Shown one piece after another: positions 32,825-41,090 of a stretch of 64,000 nt of DNA; position 1 is the first letter of the stretch, and each line of letters opens with the position of its first letter. Under the pieces are notes generated by a model. That model had not been told where the DNA came from. It saw only the letters and a program-made list of their open reading frames with translations, and searched no databases. Made by a program: the position numbers and the translations under genes. The DNA is from Eisenbergiella tayi (lineage in GTDB: Bacteria; Bacillota; Clostridia; Lachnospirales; Lachnospiraceae), in NCBI RefSeq assembly GCF_001881565.1, contig NZ_MPDJ01000001.1:1112829-1176828 (forward strand), written 5' to 3'.

Positions 32825-33919
32825 TTATACCTGTCTTTTATAAAAGGGAAGCTCCACAACTTCCGCCTCCACGCGACGCCCTCTTACATCCGCTTCCACA
32901 CGGCTTCCCACTTCTGCCTTTTCCGCCTGAACCAGAGCCATGGCCACCGGATATCCCAGGTAAGGAGCATGTGTACCCGAAGTACTTTTTCCGATTCTCT
33001 CATCTCCTATATAGATATCAGCCCCTTCCCTGATAATTCCTCTTCCGGTCACCTTAAGGCCCACTCTCTTTCTCGTGGGGTTCCCCGCCTTCTCCAACGC
33101 CTCTTTTCCTATAAAATGATCCTTCTTCATTTTAACCGAAAATTTCAGCCCTGTTTCCAGCGGTGTTATCTCATCATCCATTTCATGCCCATACAAAGGC
33201 ATCGCCGCCTCCAGCCGAAGCGTATCCCGGGCTCCCAGCCCGCAGGGCGTCAGCCCATCCTCCTTTCCCGCTTCCATAAGCGCCTCCCACAAAGCCGGCG
33301 CCTTTTCACTGTCCATATAAAGCTCGAAGCCGTCTTCGCCTGTATAGCCGGTTCTGGATATCAGACACTCTATTCCGGCCGCCTTTCCTTCGGTTACACA
33401 ACTGTAATACCTTCCGGGAATAGATTCTTCCGCCGAAACCCTGCTAAGGATCCGCTGTGCCAGAGGCCCCTGCAGCGCAATCTGTCCTACCTTCGGAGAG
33501 ATATCCGTAAAAATGGCCCCTTCCCTTTGATGTGAGAGCATCCACTCAAAATCTTTGTCCTTATTTGCAGCGTTTACCACGATAAAATAACGGTTTTCCC
33601 TGATTTTATATACGATCAGATCATCCACCACGCCGCCTTCCTCATTACACATCGGGCTATACCTGGCCTGCCCGTCATACATCCCCGTAAAGTCGTTGGT
33701 CAGCAGAGCATTCAGATTAGCCAGGGCTCCTTCCCCCTCGCAAAGGATTTCTCCCATGTGAGACACATCAAACAGCCCGCACCCGGTTCTCACAGCCATA
33801 TGCTCCTTAATAACCCCTGTTTTTTCATACTGTACCGGCAGCAGAAAACCGGCAAAAGGAACCATTTTCCCTCCGTACTTCACATGCGTGTCATACAGAG
33901 AAGTCCTGCATTCTTCCAT
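32825..33919 (-). CDS. gcvT: Aminomethyltransferase (glycine cleavage T protein)
   Basis: About 364 residues. T-protein motifs: LYDTHVKYGGKMVPFAGF, GLFDVSHMGEI, the folate-pocket NAANKDKDFEW, SRTGYTGEDGFELY, and GARDTLRLEAAMPLYGHEMD. It releases ammonia from aminomethyl-GcvH and forms 5,10-methylene-THF. It is the first gene of the operon, directly after the glycine riboswitch terminator. ATG 33919 and an in-frame GTG at 33925 are both possible starts, since AAGGAAGGGG is upstream of both. Confidence 0.95.
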   Translation of the reverse strand: MEECRTSLYDTHVKYGGKMVPFAGFLLPVQYEKTGVIKEHMAVRTGCGLFDVSHMGEILCEGEGALANLNALLTNDFTGMYDGQARYSPMCNEEGGVVDDLIVYKIRENRYFIVVNAANKDKDFEWMLSHQREGAIFTDISPKVGQIALQGPLAQRILSRVSAEESIPGRYYSCVTEGKAAGIECLISRTGYTGEDGFELYMDSEKAPALWEALMEAGKEDGLTPCGLGARDTLRLEAAMPLYGHEMDDEITPLETGLKFSVKMKKDHFIGKEALEKAGNPTRKRVGLKVTGRGIIREGADIYIGDERIGKSTSGTHAPYLGYPVAMALVQAEKAEVGSRVEADVRGRRVEAEVVELPFYKRQV

Positions 33920-33986
33920 TGGCACTATACCCCTTCCTTTTCACATTCCAGCTTTCAGAACGTTATACCAGGTTCCGTCGGGACAC

Positions 33987-34019
33987 AAAAAGGCATATAG
34001 CCTCACGGCTATATGCCTT
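33987..34019 (-). terminator. Riboswitch-controlled terminator before gcvT
   Basis: On the minus strand AAGGCATATAGCC pairs perfectly over 13 bases with GGCTATATGCCTT around a GTGA loop, followed by TTTTTG. It is the expression platform directly after the second glycine aptamer. Confidence 0.9.
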
Positions 34020-34020
34020 C

Positions 34021-34224
34021 CCTGTCTTCGTACCTGAAAGATTACCCCTTTCCACACATAGGTCTGAAGAATCATACCCTGCAGAAAGAAGCTGCCTCGT
34101 CGGTGGTGCCGGCGCCTGTTCAATCTTACGCACTTCACCTTTCCAGAGTTTCGTCCAAATCCGGTCCTTTTGCCTGAGAGTTTATGCCCCTTCGGCGCAG
34201 ATGGTCTTGTCTCTCCCGGATTCT
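34021..34224 (-). ncRNA. Tandem glycine riboswitch
   Basis: The first aptamer contains GGGAGAGAC, GCGCCGAAGGGGCA, CTCTCAGGCAAAAGGAC and ACGAAACTCTGG (about 34224-34135), closely matching the glycine riboswitch consensus. A second aptamer follows with CACCGACGAGGCAG and TCTTTCAGGTACGAAGACAG (about 34125-34021). A 13-base-pair terminator lies immediately downstream. Such switches turn on gcv operons when glycine is abundant. The second aptamer carries a longer insertion between its conserved parts than the first. Confidence 0.93.
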
Positions 34225-34343
34225 TCTTCCGAAGTTTATTTTGTTGTACATAAGGATGACTCACGGAGCGCGGCATCCTTTGTTTTCCCAGCGCCTGTAT
34301 ACGCTGTCAGCATCTGTTTGAATGCTTTTCACTTTGTATATTC

Positions 34344-34372
34344 AGTGTAGCACAAATAGGGAAAAGGGACAA
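34344..34372 (-). promoter_or_regulatory. Promoter of the glycine cleavage operon
   Basis: TTGTCC (34367-34372) and TACACT (34344-34349) are 17 bases apart on the minus strand. The start near 34337 gives a leader of about 420 bases containing the riboswitch. Confidence 0.7.
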
Positions 34373-34511
34373 TTGGTATTAATGGCGAAAATATCCAAAT
34401 AATTATATCTATCCAATTCATACACATTTCATCTACAGGTATATCTTGTCTTTAAGCTAATTCTATCCTATAATCATTTCAACAGCATAAGATTCAATAA
34501 GAGGAAAACAA

Positions 34512-34904
34512 ATGAAATCCATTCAAGTTGTTGCAGCTATAATCGTAGATAAAAATAAAATATTTGTTACCCAGCGTGGTTATGGTGATTTTAAAGGTAA
34601 ATGGGAATTCCCAGGTGGCAAAATAGAGCTAGGAGAAACACCACAAGAGGCATTAATACGTGAAATAAAAGAAGAACTTTTAACTACCATTAATATTATA
34701 GATTACATTACGACAATTGAGTATGATTATCCTCAATTTCATTTATCTATGCAATGCTATCTATGTAATATTATCAATGGAGATTTAACTCTTATGGTAC
34801 ATAGTGCCTCAGCTTGGGAAGATATTTCAAGCCTAAACAAGATAGATTGGTTACCAGCTGATCGATTACTCATTCCTTTTATCCAAAAACAATATAACTA
34901 TTGA
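34512..34904 (+). CDS. Nudix hydrolase, MutT-like
   Basis: A 130-residue protein with the Nudix box GGKIELGETPQEALIREIKE (followed by EL), preceded by TQRGYGDFKGKWEFPG as in MutT and related dNTP pyrophosphatases. The likely reaction is hydrolysis of oxidised or modified nucleoside triphosphates. AGAGGAAAAC is the ribosome site. Base composition is clearly more AT-rich than the surrounding gcv and trmL genes. It converges on, and overlaps by 7 bases, the SRA-HNH nuclease gene. That pairing suggests a joint transfer and possibly a joint role with modified nucleotides or DNA. Confidence 0.88.
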   Translation: MKSIQVVAAIIVDKNKIFVTQRGYGDFKGKWEFPGGKIELGETPQEALIREIKEELLTTINIIDYITTIEYDYPQFHLSMQCYLCNIINGDLTLMVHSASAWEDISSLNKIDWLPADRLLIPFIQKQYNY

Positions 34905-35800
34905 TACATTTGAACTAAGCGTTCAAATGTTATATCAATACCCACTTTTTTCAAAAGATTTTTTCTACTTTCATAGAGTCTTTTCAACAAAGAAAGATAA
35001 TCTCTTCCATAGTGCAATAAATTATGACAATTACTACACAGAGATACAATATTTTCTTCCACATCCAAAGAAACAGAAAAATTATTTTGAAAAGCCATTG
35101 GAACTAAATGGTGCGGTTCTGTGTAGTTAGTATTCGAATTTTTTCTTATAAAGCTTTCATGCGTTCTATCAATTTCACATTCAAATCTTGCATAAGCTAA
35201 GGCGTTAAGTGAAATTTTTCTATCCCGTTTATATATTTCTATTTTATCTATAACTACCGGTTTTCCTTTGTCCTTTGGTTTCCCATTATAAGAAAAATGA
35301 AAAGGTAAGTCTTTATCTTGAACGGAAGCCAAGCTTGTCATTATTGTTTGGTCATCAAGTAAATCTAATTTTAACTCTTCTTCCACCAATTTAAGTGGAA
35401 ATATCCATACCTTTCTTTTCACACCATTCTCATCAAGTTGTTCTTCTTGATAAGGTTGATTTGCCAAAACAACTATTCCTCTATAAATATATTCGCGTTT
35501 CTTAAGAATCTCAAATAAATGCAATTGCATCCCATTGGTTTTTGAATGATATAATTTACCATTTTTGTATCCCGGATTCCCATCTAACTGCTGATCCCCT
35601 ATTTTTCCAGTGCCTGTATAGTATAAAATACCATCTTTCCATTTATCATGGTAAAAATCAAGAGTATGGTCGGCTATTATAACCATCACATTGGTACGAT
35701 TGACTGGCAACATTCCACCCATACTTCCACACTGAAATATTTCTCGTATTTTTTGTAAATTAACCTTCTCTCCAATTTTTAAACCTGGATCCACTCCCAT
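34898..35800 (-). CDS. SRA/YDG-like domain plus HNH endonuclease (possible type IV restriction enzyme)
   Basis: About 300 residues. The N-terminal half (about 10-140) resembles the SRA-like domain of ScoMcrA-type proteins: GILYYTGTGKIGDQQL, GMQLHLFEILKKREYIYRG and KVWIFPLKL. The C-terminal HNH nuclease has EPHHLVPMAF and NIVSLCSNCHNLLHYG (CxxC metal ligands). SRA domains recognise modified bases, so cleavage of methylated or otherwise modified foreign DNA is plausible. ATG 35800 has GGGGGG six bases upstream and lies 14 bases after trmL. Composition is AT-rich, unlike trmL. The sulfur-binding domain of ScoMcrA is absent. Confidence 0.78.
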   Translation of the reverse strand: MGVDPGLKIGEKVNLQKIREIFQCGSMGGMLPVNRTNVMVIIADHTLDFYHDKWKDGILYYTGTGKIGDQQLDGNPGYKNGKLYHSKTNGMQLHLFEILKKREYIYRGIVVLANQPYQEEQLDENGVKRKVWIFPLKLVEEELKLDLLDDQTIMTSLASVQDKDLPFHFSYNGKPKDKGKPVVIDKIEIYKRDRKISLNALAYARFECEIDRTHESFIRKNSNTNYTEPHHLVPMAFQNNFSVSLDVEENIVSLCSNCHNLLHYGRDYLSLLKRLYESRKNLLKKVGIDITFERLVQMYQ

Positions 35801-35813
35801 TGTATGCCCCCCT

Positions 35814-36308
35814 CTATTCCTTCCAATGAAGCCTATGCAATTCCCCTTCAAGCAGCATCCCTTCGAAATTGTTCTGTCGCAAAGCCTCATACAAAACTAC
35901 TGCCACCGAATTACTCAAATTCAAAGAACGAATCTTGTCCAGCATGGGAATCCTGATGCATGTATCCTCATTATCCACCAGAATTTCTTCCGGAATCCCT
36001 GCACTTTCCTTACCGAACATAATGAAGTCATCCGGCCCGAAGGAAACATCGGTGTATACATGTCTGGCCTTTGTAGTTGCCATCCATATTTTGGCTCCAG
36101 GATTTTTCTCCAGGAATTCCTCGTAATTCACATACCGTCTGACATCCAGGTCCTTCCAGTAATCCATCCCTGCCCTTTTAATCTCCTTTTCATTCAATCG
36201 AAAACCCAAAGGCTCTATTAAATGCAGCACCGATCCGGTAGCTACGCAGGTCCGTCCTATATTACCGGTATTCGCCGGTATCTCCGGCTGATGCAGTACA
36301 ATATTCAT
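35814..36308 (-). CDS. trmL: tRNA (cytidine(34)-2'-O)-methyltransferase
   Basis: A 164-residue SPOUT methyltransferase with the trefoil-knot motifs NIVLHQPEIPANTGNIGRTC at the N-terminus, IMFGKESAGIPEEIL, and RIPMLDKIRSLNLSNSVAVV at the C-terminus. It 2'-O-methylates the wobble position of tRNA-Leu. Length and motifs match TrmL closely. The HNH gene begins just after its stop and may ride on its transcript. Confidence 0.94.
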   Translation of the reverse strand: MNIVLHQPEIPANTGNIGRTCVATGSVLHLIEPLGFRLNEKEIKRAGMDYWKDLDVRRYVNYEEFLEKNPGAKIWMATTKARHVYTDVSFGPDDFIMFGKESAGIPEEILVDNEDTCIRIPMLDKIRSLNLSNSVAVVLYEALRQNNFEGMLLEGELHRLHWKE

Positions 36309-36434
36309 TCTTTCGTTCCTCCAATATCCTTGTTATTCAAAAAACATCTTCCAGCCCAAACATTTTTCTAAAGCCGGAGATCAAATATTATGAAGCGATC
36401 CTGATTTTGGCTCACTGCCTGCAGAAATACCACA

Positions 36435-36467
36435 GCCCTGCCGCCTTCTCACAAAGGTCGGCAGGGC
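36435..36467 (-). terminator. Terminator-like hairpin after the aminotransferase
   Basis: GCCCTGCCG (36435-36443) pairs with CGGCAGGGC (36459-36467). No clear U-tract follows on either strand, so it could be an RNA-stabilising or factor-dependent element. Confidence 0.4.
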
Positions 36468-36502
36468 CATGGCACAGCAGGTAACCGGTCATTTTCCGGA
36501 TA

Positions 36503-37678
36503 TTATTTTTTTTGTTCCTTTTTCAGGCGTTCCACGAAATCCGCCAGCCTTCCGATTGCAACCTTCAGGTTTTCCAGGGAATAGGCATAGGAGATTCGGA
36601 TAAAGCCTTCCCCGCAGTCACCGAAAGCAGTGCCGGGTACAACGGCTACCTTTTCCTCCTGCAGAAAACGGGTGGCAAATTCATCACTGGTCATACCGAA
36701 TTCTTTTATACAGGGGAACACATAGAAGGCTCCATAGGGTTCAAAGCACGGAAGCCCCATCTCACGGAAGGTATACATCAGATAACGTCTTCTCTGGTTA
36801 TAGGCCTCGCGCATTTCCCTGACATCCTCATCGCCGTTGCGCAGGGCTTCCACTGCCGCGTACTGGCTTGTGGTGGGCGCGCACATAATGGCAAACTGAT
36901 GGATTTTAAGCATTTGCTCAATAATAACGGAAGGGCCGCAGGCATAACCCAGACGCCAGCCTGTCATGGCATAGGATTTGGAAAAACCGTTGATGAGAAT
37001 GGTTCTTTCCTGCATTCCCGGTATATTGGCAATAGAAACATGATCTTCTTTGTAGGTCAGTTCTCCGTAAATCTCATCGGAAATGACAAACAGATCCTTT
37101 TCCAGGATTACTTCCGCGATAGCTTCCAGATCTTCCCTTTCCATAATGGCTCCCGTCGGGTTATTGGGGAAAGGAAGCACCAGGACCTTGGTCTTATCCG
37201 TTATGGCATCCCGCAGCTCCTGTGCTGTAAGGCGGAATTCATTTTCAGCCTTCAGGTTAATAATTACAGGCACCGCATCGGCCAGGATGGCGCAGGGTTC
37301 GTATGAAACATAGCTGGGCTGAGGGATCAGTACCTCATCCCCCGGATTTACCATAGTGCGAAGGGCAATATCAATGGCCTCCGATCCTCCCACGGTAACC
37401 AGTACCTCATTGTTATAATCATATGTAAGATCAAAGCGGCGCTTTAAATAATTGCATATTTCAACCTTTAATTCCTTTAATCCTGCATTGGAGGTATAAA
37501 AGGTTCTTCCCTTTTCCAGGGAATAGATACCCTCATCCCGGATATGCCAGGGGGTATCAAAGTCGGGTTCTCCCACCCCAAGGGAAATGGCGTCCTCCAT
37601 TTCACTCACGATGTCAAAAAACTTCCGAATGCCCGACGGTTTGATATCTACGATTTTATCGGACAATGGATTTCTCAT
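36503..37678 (-). CDS. Class I/II pyridoxal-phosphate aminotransferase
   Basis: A 391-residue fold-type I aminotransferase. Motifs are ISLGVGEPDFDTPWHI, VLVTVGGSEAIDIALR, PFPNNPTGAIM, VISDEIYGELTY, the PLP Lys in NGFSKSYAMTGWRLGY, and GEGFIRISYA with the substrate-carboxylate Arg. It belongs to the aspartate/aromatic/PatA group; substrate cannot be fixed. It overlaps the Lrp-type regulator by 4 bases (ATGA), a pairing seen widely in Clostridia, implying amino-acid-responsive control. Confidence 0.92.
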   Translation of the reverse strand: MRNPLSDKIVDIKPSGIRKFFDIVSEMEDAISLGVGEPDFDTPWHIRDEGIYSLEKGRTFYTSNAGLKELKVEICNYLKRRFDLTYDYNNEVLVTVGGSEAIDIALRTMVNPGDEVLIPQPSYVSYEPCAILADAVPVIINLKAENEFRLTAQELRDAITDKTKVLVLPFPNNPTGAIMEREDLEAIAEVILEKDLFVISDEIYGELTYKEDHVSIANIPGMQERTILINGFSKSYAMTGWRLGYACGPSVIIEQMLKIHQFAIMCAPTTSQYAAVEALRNGDEDVREMREAYNQRRRYLMYTFREMGLPCFEPYGAFYVFPCIKEFGMTSDEFATRFLQEEKVAVVPGTAFGDCGEGFIRISYAYSLENLKVAIGRLADFVERLKKEQKK

Positions 37679-38166
37679 GGTGTAATTTTCTCCCTTGAAT
37701 CTTCATATTTTTTAGCAAGAATCGTTCCGTGATCTTTATATTTCTTCAGTATAAAGTGGGTTGCCGTGCTGAGCACGCCGTCCAGCGCGGAAAGCTTCTC
37801 GGAAACAAAGCTGGATATTTCCTTCAGGTTGCGGCCCTCCAGGGTTACAAGAAGGTCAAAGCCGCCGGATATAAGATATACGGCATTCACCTCAGGGTAT
37901 TTATAAACCCTCTCCGCAATATTGTCAAAGCCCTGCCCTCTCTGAGGAGTTACACGCACTTCGATCAGTGCGGATATTTTATCCAGGCTGGTCTTATCCC
38001 AGTCAATCAGCGTATGGTAGCCGCAGATAATTCCTTCCGACTCCATCGCTGCCAGCTCGTTCACCACATCGACTTCTTCCACTCCAAGAATAACAGCCAG
38101 CTCCTTTAAATCAATGCGGCTGTTTTTTTCAATAATTCCCAACAACTGTTCTCTCAGTTCTCTCAT
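37675..38166 (-). CDS. Lrp/AsnC-family transcriptional regulator
   Basis: A 163-residue regulator. The N-terminal helix-turn-helix (about 1-55) includes RIDLKELAVILGVEEVDVVNEL. The C-terminal RAM domain includes ALIEVRVTPQRGQGFDNIAE and YLISGGFDLLVTLEGRNL. It probably senses an amino acid and regulates the coupled aminotransferase gene. Confidence 0.9.
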   Translation of the reverse strand: MRELREQLLGIIEKNSRIDLKELAVILGVEEVDVVNELAAMESEGIICGYHTLIDWDKTSLDKISALIEVRVTPQRGQGFDNIAERVYKYPEVNAVYLISGGFDLLVTLEGRNLKEISSFVSEKLSALDGVLSTATHFILKKYKDHGTILAKKYEDSREKITP

Positions 38167-38208
38167 ACTATTACTCCTGTCTGCCGGTCCCGCTGTCAGG
38201 CCGGCTTA

Positions 38209-39189
38209 CTATATTTGATATAACTCATCCGGTTTTGCCGGTTCCAGAAAACGCTTTTCTTCTCCGTTCCTGATGATCCGATCCTTTCCGCCGGTAGTTC
38301 TTCCCACTACCGTGGCAGGGATATTTTCCTCTTCCAGCCTGCGCACCAGATCCGCGCCATTTTCCGCTGCAATCAGCAGACAGCCTCCTGAAATCAATTC
38401 ATAGGGATTCAAGTCAAGAAGATTGCAGATCTCCACTGTCTCCTGCCGGATGGGCAGTTTTTTCAAATCTATTTCCAGTCCGACGCCTGAACTTTCCGCC
38501 ATCTCCCAGAGCGCACCGAATATACCGCCCTCGGTCACGTCTGTCATGGCCCAAACGCCGGACTTTCCGGCGACTGCGGCCTCCGGAATGATGGAAAGAT
38601 ATTTGTCAAAGCCCTTGGCTGCCTCCACTAAATAAGCAGGAAAACGCCTGCGCAGCTGCTCTTCCCTCTCCTTCGCCGCAATGGAGGTTCCCTCCAGGGC
38701 GATCCATTTGGTAACCACAATATCCCCGTCCGGCTTTGCCGTACCGGTTGCCACCGGTGCGCCCGCTGCCGCTTTTCCTATCGCGGTAACCGTGAGGACA
38801 ATCCTGTTTACCGCATCGGTAACCTCTGTATGTCCGCCCGCTATCTGTATATGTAAAGAGGCACAGGTTTCTTCCGCCTGAGCCATGATTGCCTTCAATT
38901 CCTTTTCTTCACAGGAAGGGGGTAAAAGAAGGGTCAGCAATACCGCTACCGGCTCTCCTCCTGCCGCCGCGATATCATTGGCTGATGCGTGGATTCCGTA
39001 GTATGCCACATCTTTTCCCGTACCGGTCACAGGATCGGAAGAAAACAGCACCACTTCCCCGTCTCCAGGCGCCAAAATGGCGCAGTCCTCCCCCAGACCT
39101 GCGCCAAATATGATTTCACCCCTGCGGGTTTTCAGTTGTCTTAATATCGAGCGTTTCAGGACGCTCTCGGGCACCTTGCCAATCTTCAT
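38209..39189 (-). CDS. AIR synthase-related protein (HypE/ThiL-like fold)
   Basis: A 326-residue protein of the PurM superfamily. The N-terminal ATP-binding part has FGAGLGEDCAILAPGDGEVVL and YYGIHASANDIAAAGGEPVA. The C-terminal half has GVWAMTDVTEGGIFGALWEM and NPYELISGGCLLIAAE. It is related to HypE and thiamine-phosphate kinase, but lacks the HypE C-terminal PRIC-type Cys. The product is unknown. AGGAG precedes the ATG. Confidence 0.85.
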   Translation of the reverse strand: MKIGKVPESVLKRSILRQLKTRRGEIIFGAGLGEDCAILAPGDGEVVLFSSDPVTGTGKDVAYYGIHASANDIAAAGGEPVAVLLTLLLPPSCEEKELKAIMAQAEETCASLHIQIAGGHTEVTDAVNRIVLTVTAIGKAAAGAPVATGTAKPDGDIVVTKWIALEGTSIAAKEREEQLRRRFPAYLVEAAKGFDKYLSIIPEAAVAGKSGVWAMTDVTEGGIFGALWEMAESSGVGLEIDLKKLPIRQETVEICNLLDLNPYELISGGCLLIAAENGADLVRRLEEENIPATVVGRTTGGKDRIIRNGEEKRFLEPAKPDELYQI

Positions 39190-39221
39190 TCCGTGCTCCT
39201 GTTTCTGTTATTGCCCTGCTT

Positions 39222-40811
39222 CTATTGTCCCGCCTGCTGTTGCTGCTGGGCCAGCTGTTCGTTATACTGCTGGATGATAGCAGCCTGCTCCTCCGGTGAT
39301 TTTCCTGCCAATATAGCCGCTAACGCAGGATCCATTCCTCCGTTATCAGCCGGAGCGGTACTCTGCCCGGACTTCAGCGCTGCCGCCACACTCTTTACAT
39401 GATCGATGCTTCCTGTGGCTATGGCCGCCTGCATTTCATTATAAGCGTTGCTGTCGTTTGTGGCAACCCCTACGGTAGCCGTACGGGGAACCATCTTATA
39501 GCTGCTGCTGTTGATCTGCTCTCTGCTGACCTCCACGCCATTTTCCGTAACTATTTTCCACAGTCTGGCCTTATAGCCGATATGGGCGGACTGTACATCC
39601 ACAAAACCGATAGGCTGTGAGGATGTCTGGTTAATGGTTTCAGAATTCGGCTGGATAGTTTCCAGCACTTCGCTTTCATAAGTCACCACATGGCCCGGAT
39701 CTCTTGTCTCCACACCATAAATGGTAAAGGTAATATTTTTATTGCTGGTATATCCCTCGATATAAATAGGATAACCTGTATTGTTGACAAATCGGAAATC
39801 CTTTCCGGCCGATTCGGCAATCGCCGCATCCATGGAAGGCTTTACATAACCGACGATCATGGAATGGTTATGCCTTTCCTCTACCTGAAGTTCGGCCTTC
39901 AGCACAGCATTGTAAAGAGTGGTGGACACCTGGCAGATACCGCCGCCTATGCTGTCTACTACCTGGCCGTTAAGGTAAGAGCCCGCCATGTAATAACCAT
40001 TGCTTTCCGTAAACGGACTTACCGCTTCATAGGTGGAAAAGGTTTCACCGGGAAATAAAGTGGCCCCGTTTATCAGATTGCAGCCATTGGTTACGTTGGC
40101 GCTTCTGTCCCGGCCGGAGGAAGAAAAGCTGGTGGTAAAGGTACCGAGAACATCCTTAACCTTGGTCAGTTCCTCTGCATTCCCCTTAGGCACCTCTTCC
40201 GTCACCACCAGATCAACGGATGTATCGCCGCCCTTCCACTGTGTGGTAAGATATTCATAAATAGCGTTTTCAGAAGCCGTGTTATCCACAACGATACCGG
40301 TCTGTCCGTCCTCGATGACGAAAGAACCGTCCACTCTTTTCAAATGGGCATCGATCGCTTCCACGTTAAAAGCGTCACATTTATTTTCCACAACGGATGT
40401 AATCGCTTCTTTGTCAAAAGAGAAAGCGATATCATATACCTTGTTCTGATGCTCCAGATCCTTCAGCGCTTTGTAACGCACTACCACGTTCCCAGATTTT
40501 CCCAGATTGACCGCATCCTCTACCAGCTCCGGATTCCCCCAGCTCAGTCCGAGCTCGGAAGCCGTAACAGGCACGGTGTTGCCGTCCATGACATTTAAAA
40601 CAATCGTATTGCTTCCCAGCGAATCCACATAAGACTGAATAGCCGCCTTCGCCTGGTCCCTTGTCATACCGGAGAGTGAAATCTCACCTGCATATACGCC
40701 TTCCAGTATCGTATCATCCGGCTTTGCCTGCGCCTTGGAATGGATACCTGCCGCAAGCACAGCCACACCCAGAGTACATACAAACGCCAGTAAACAAATC
40801 CATTTCTTCAT
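39222..40811 (-). CDS. VanW family protein
   Basis: A 529-residue exported protein. An N-terminal signal/anchor (about 1-28) precedes a YoaR-like putative peptidoglycan-binding domain (GVYAGEISLSGMTRDQAKAA). The VanW domain follows, with LFPGETFSTYEAVSPF, GYYMAGSYLNGQ, DSIGGGICQVSTTLYNAVL and NHSMIVGYVKPSMDAAIA. A Gln/Ala-rich tail ends the protein (QQYNEQLAQQQQQAGQ). VanW-type proteins are widespread in Clostridia with an undefined cell-envelope role; this is not evidence of vancomycin resistance. Confidence 0.9.
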   Translation of the reverse strand: MKKWICLLAFVCTLGVAVLAAGIHSKAQAKPDDTILEGVYAGEISLSGMTRDQAKAAIQSYVDSLGSNTIVLNVMDGNTVPVTASELGLSWGNPELVEDAVNLGKSGNVVVRYKALKDLEHQNKVYDIAFSFDKEAITSVVENKCDAFNVEAIDAHLKRVDGSFVIEDGQTGIVVDNTASENAIYEYLTTQWKGGDTSVDLVVTEEVPKGNAEELTKVKDVLGTFTTSFSSSGRDRSANVTNGCNLINGATLFPGETFSTYEAVSPFTESNGYYMAGSYLNGQVVDSIGGGICQVSTTLYNAVLKAELQVEERHNHSMIVGYVKPSMDAAIAESAGKDFRFVNNTGYPIYIEGYTSNKNITFTIYGVETRDPGHVVTYESEVLETIQPNSETINQTSSQPIGFVDVQSAHIGYKARLWKIVTENGVEVSREQINSSSYKMVPRTATVGVATNDSNAYNEMQAAIATGSIDHVKSVAAALKSGQSTAPADNGGMDPALAAILAGKSPEEQAAIIQQYNEQLAQQQQQAGQ

Positions 40812-40826
40812 ATGCTGCTCCTATCC

Positions 40827-40931
40827 TTACAGAAAATACAGAAGTGTGGGCACTACCATCGCCAACACCAGTAAAATGATGATGACTGATGAAATTACTT
40901 TTTGTGTTTTCTTATTATTCAAATTAAACAT
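40827..40931 (-). CDS. Tiny single-pass membrane protein (34 residues)
   Basis: A short gene directly upstream of vanW. GGGAGG precedes ATG 40931. The peptide is a basic/Asn-rich start, MFNLNNKKTQKVISS, followed by a single hydrophobic helix, VIIILLVLAMVVPTLLYFL. Size and layout recall Prli42/DUF4044-type small membrane proteins of Firmicutes, though I cannot confirm homology. It is probably co-transcribed with vanW, whose ATG lies 16 bases downstream. Confidence 0.65.
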   Translation of the reverse strand: MFNLNNKKTQKVISSVIIILLVLAMVVPTLLYFL

Positions 40932-41090
40932 TTTTATGCCTCCCGACATTTTCACATGATTTTATCCTGTTTGAAAAAACCATATGCAACCCTAACTGTT
41001 CAGATGATTATTATATATGAAAGCTTCTGTTTTTGCAAGCAAAGATAAGCGGAAATAAGCCACAGAAAATCCCGTTCAAACCGCTGTTTT

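Noticed and set aside
36435..36467. Hairpin between aminotransferase and trmL as a full terminator
   Set aside because: No U-tract follows it on either strand, so it was listed only with low confidence.
39222..40811. VanW as a vancomycin-resistance gene
   Set aside because: No vanA/B, vanH or vanX genes are nearby. VanW-domain proteins are common in Clostridia without resistance.
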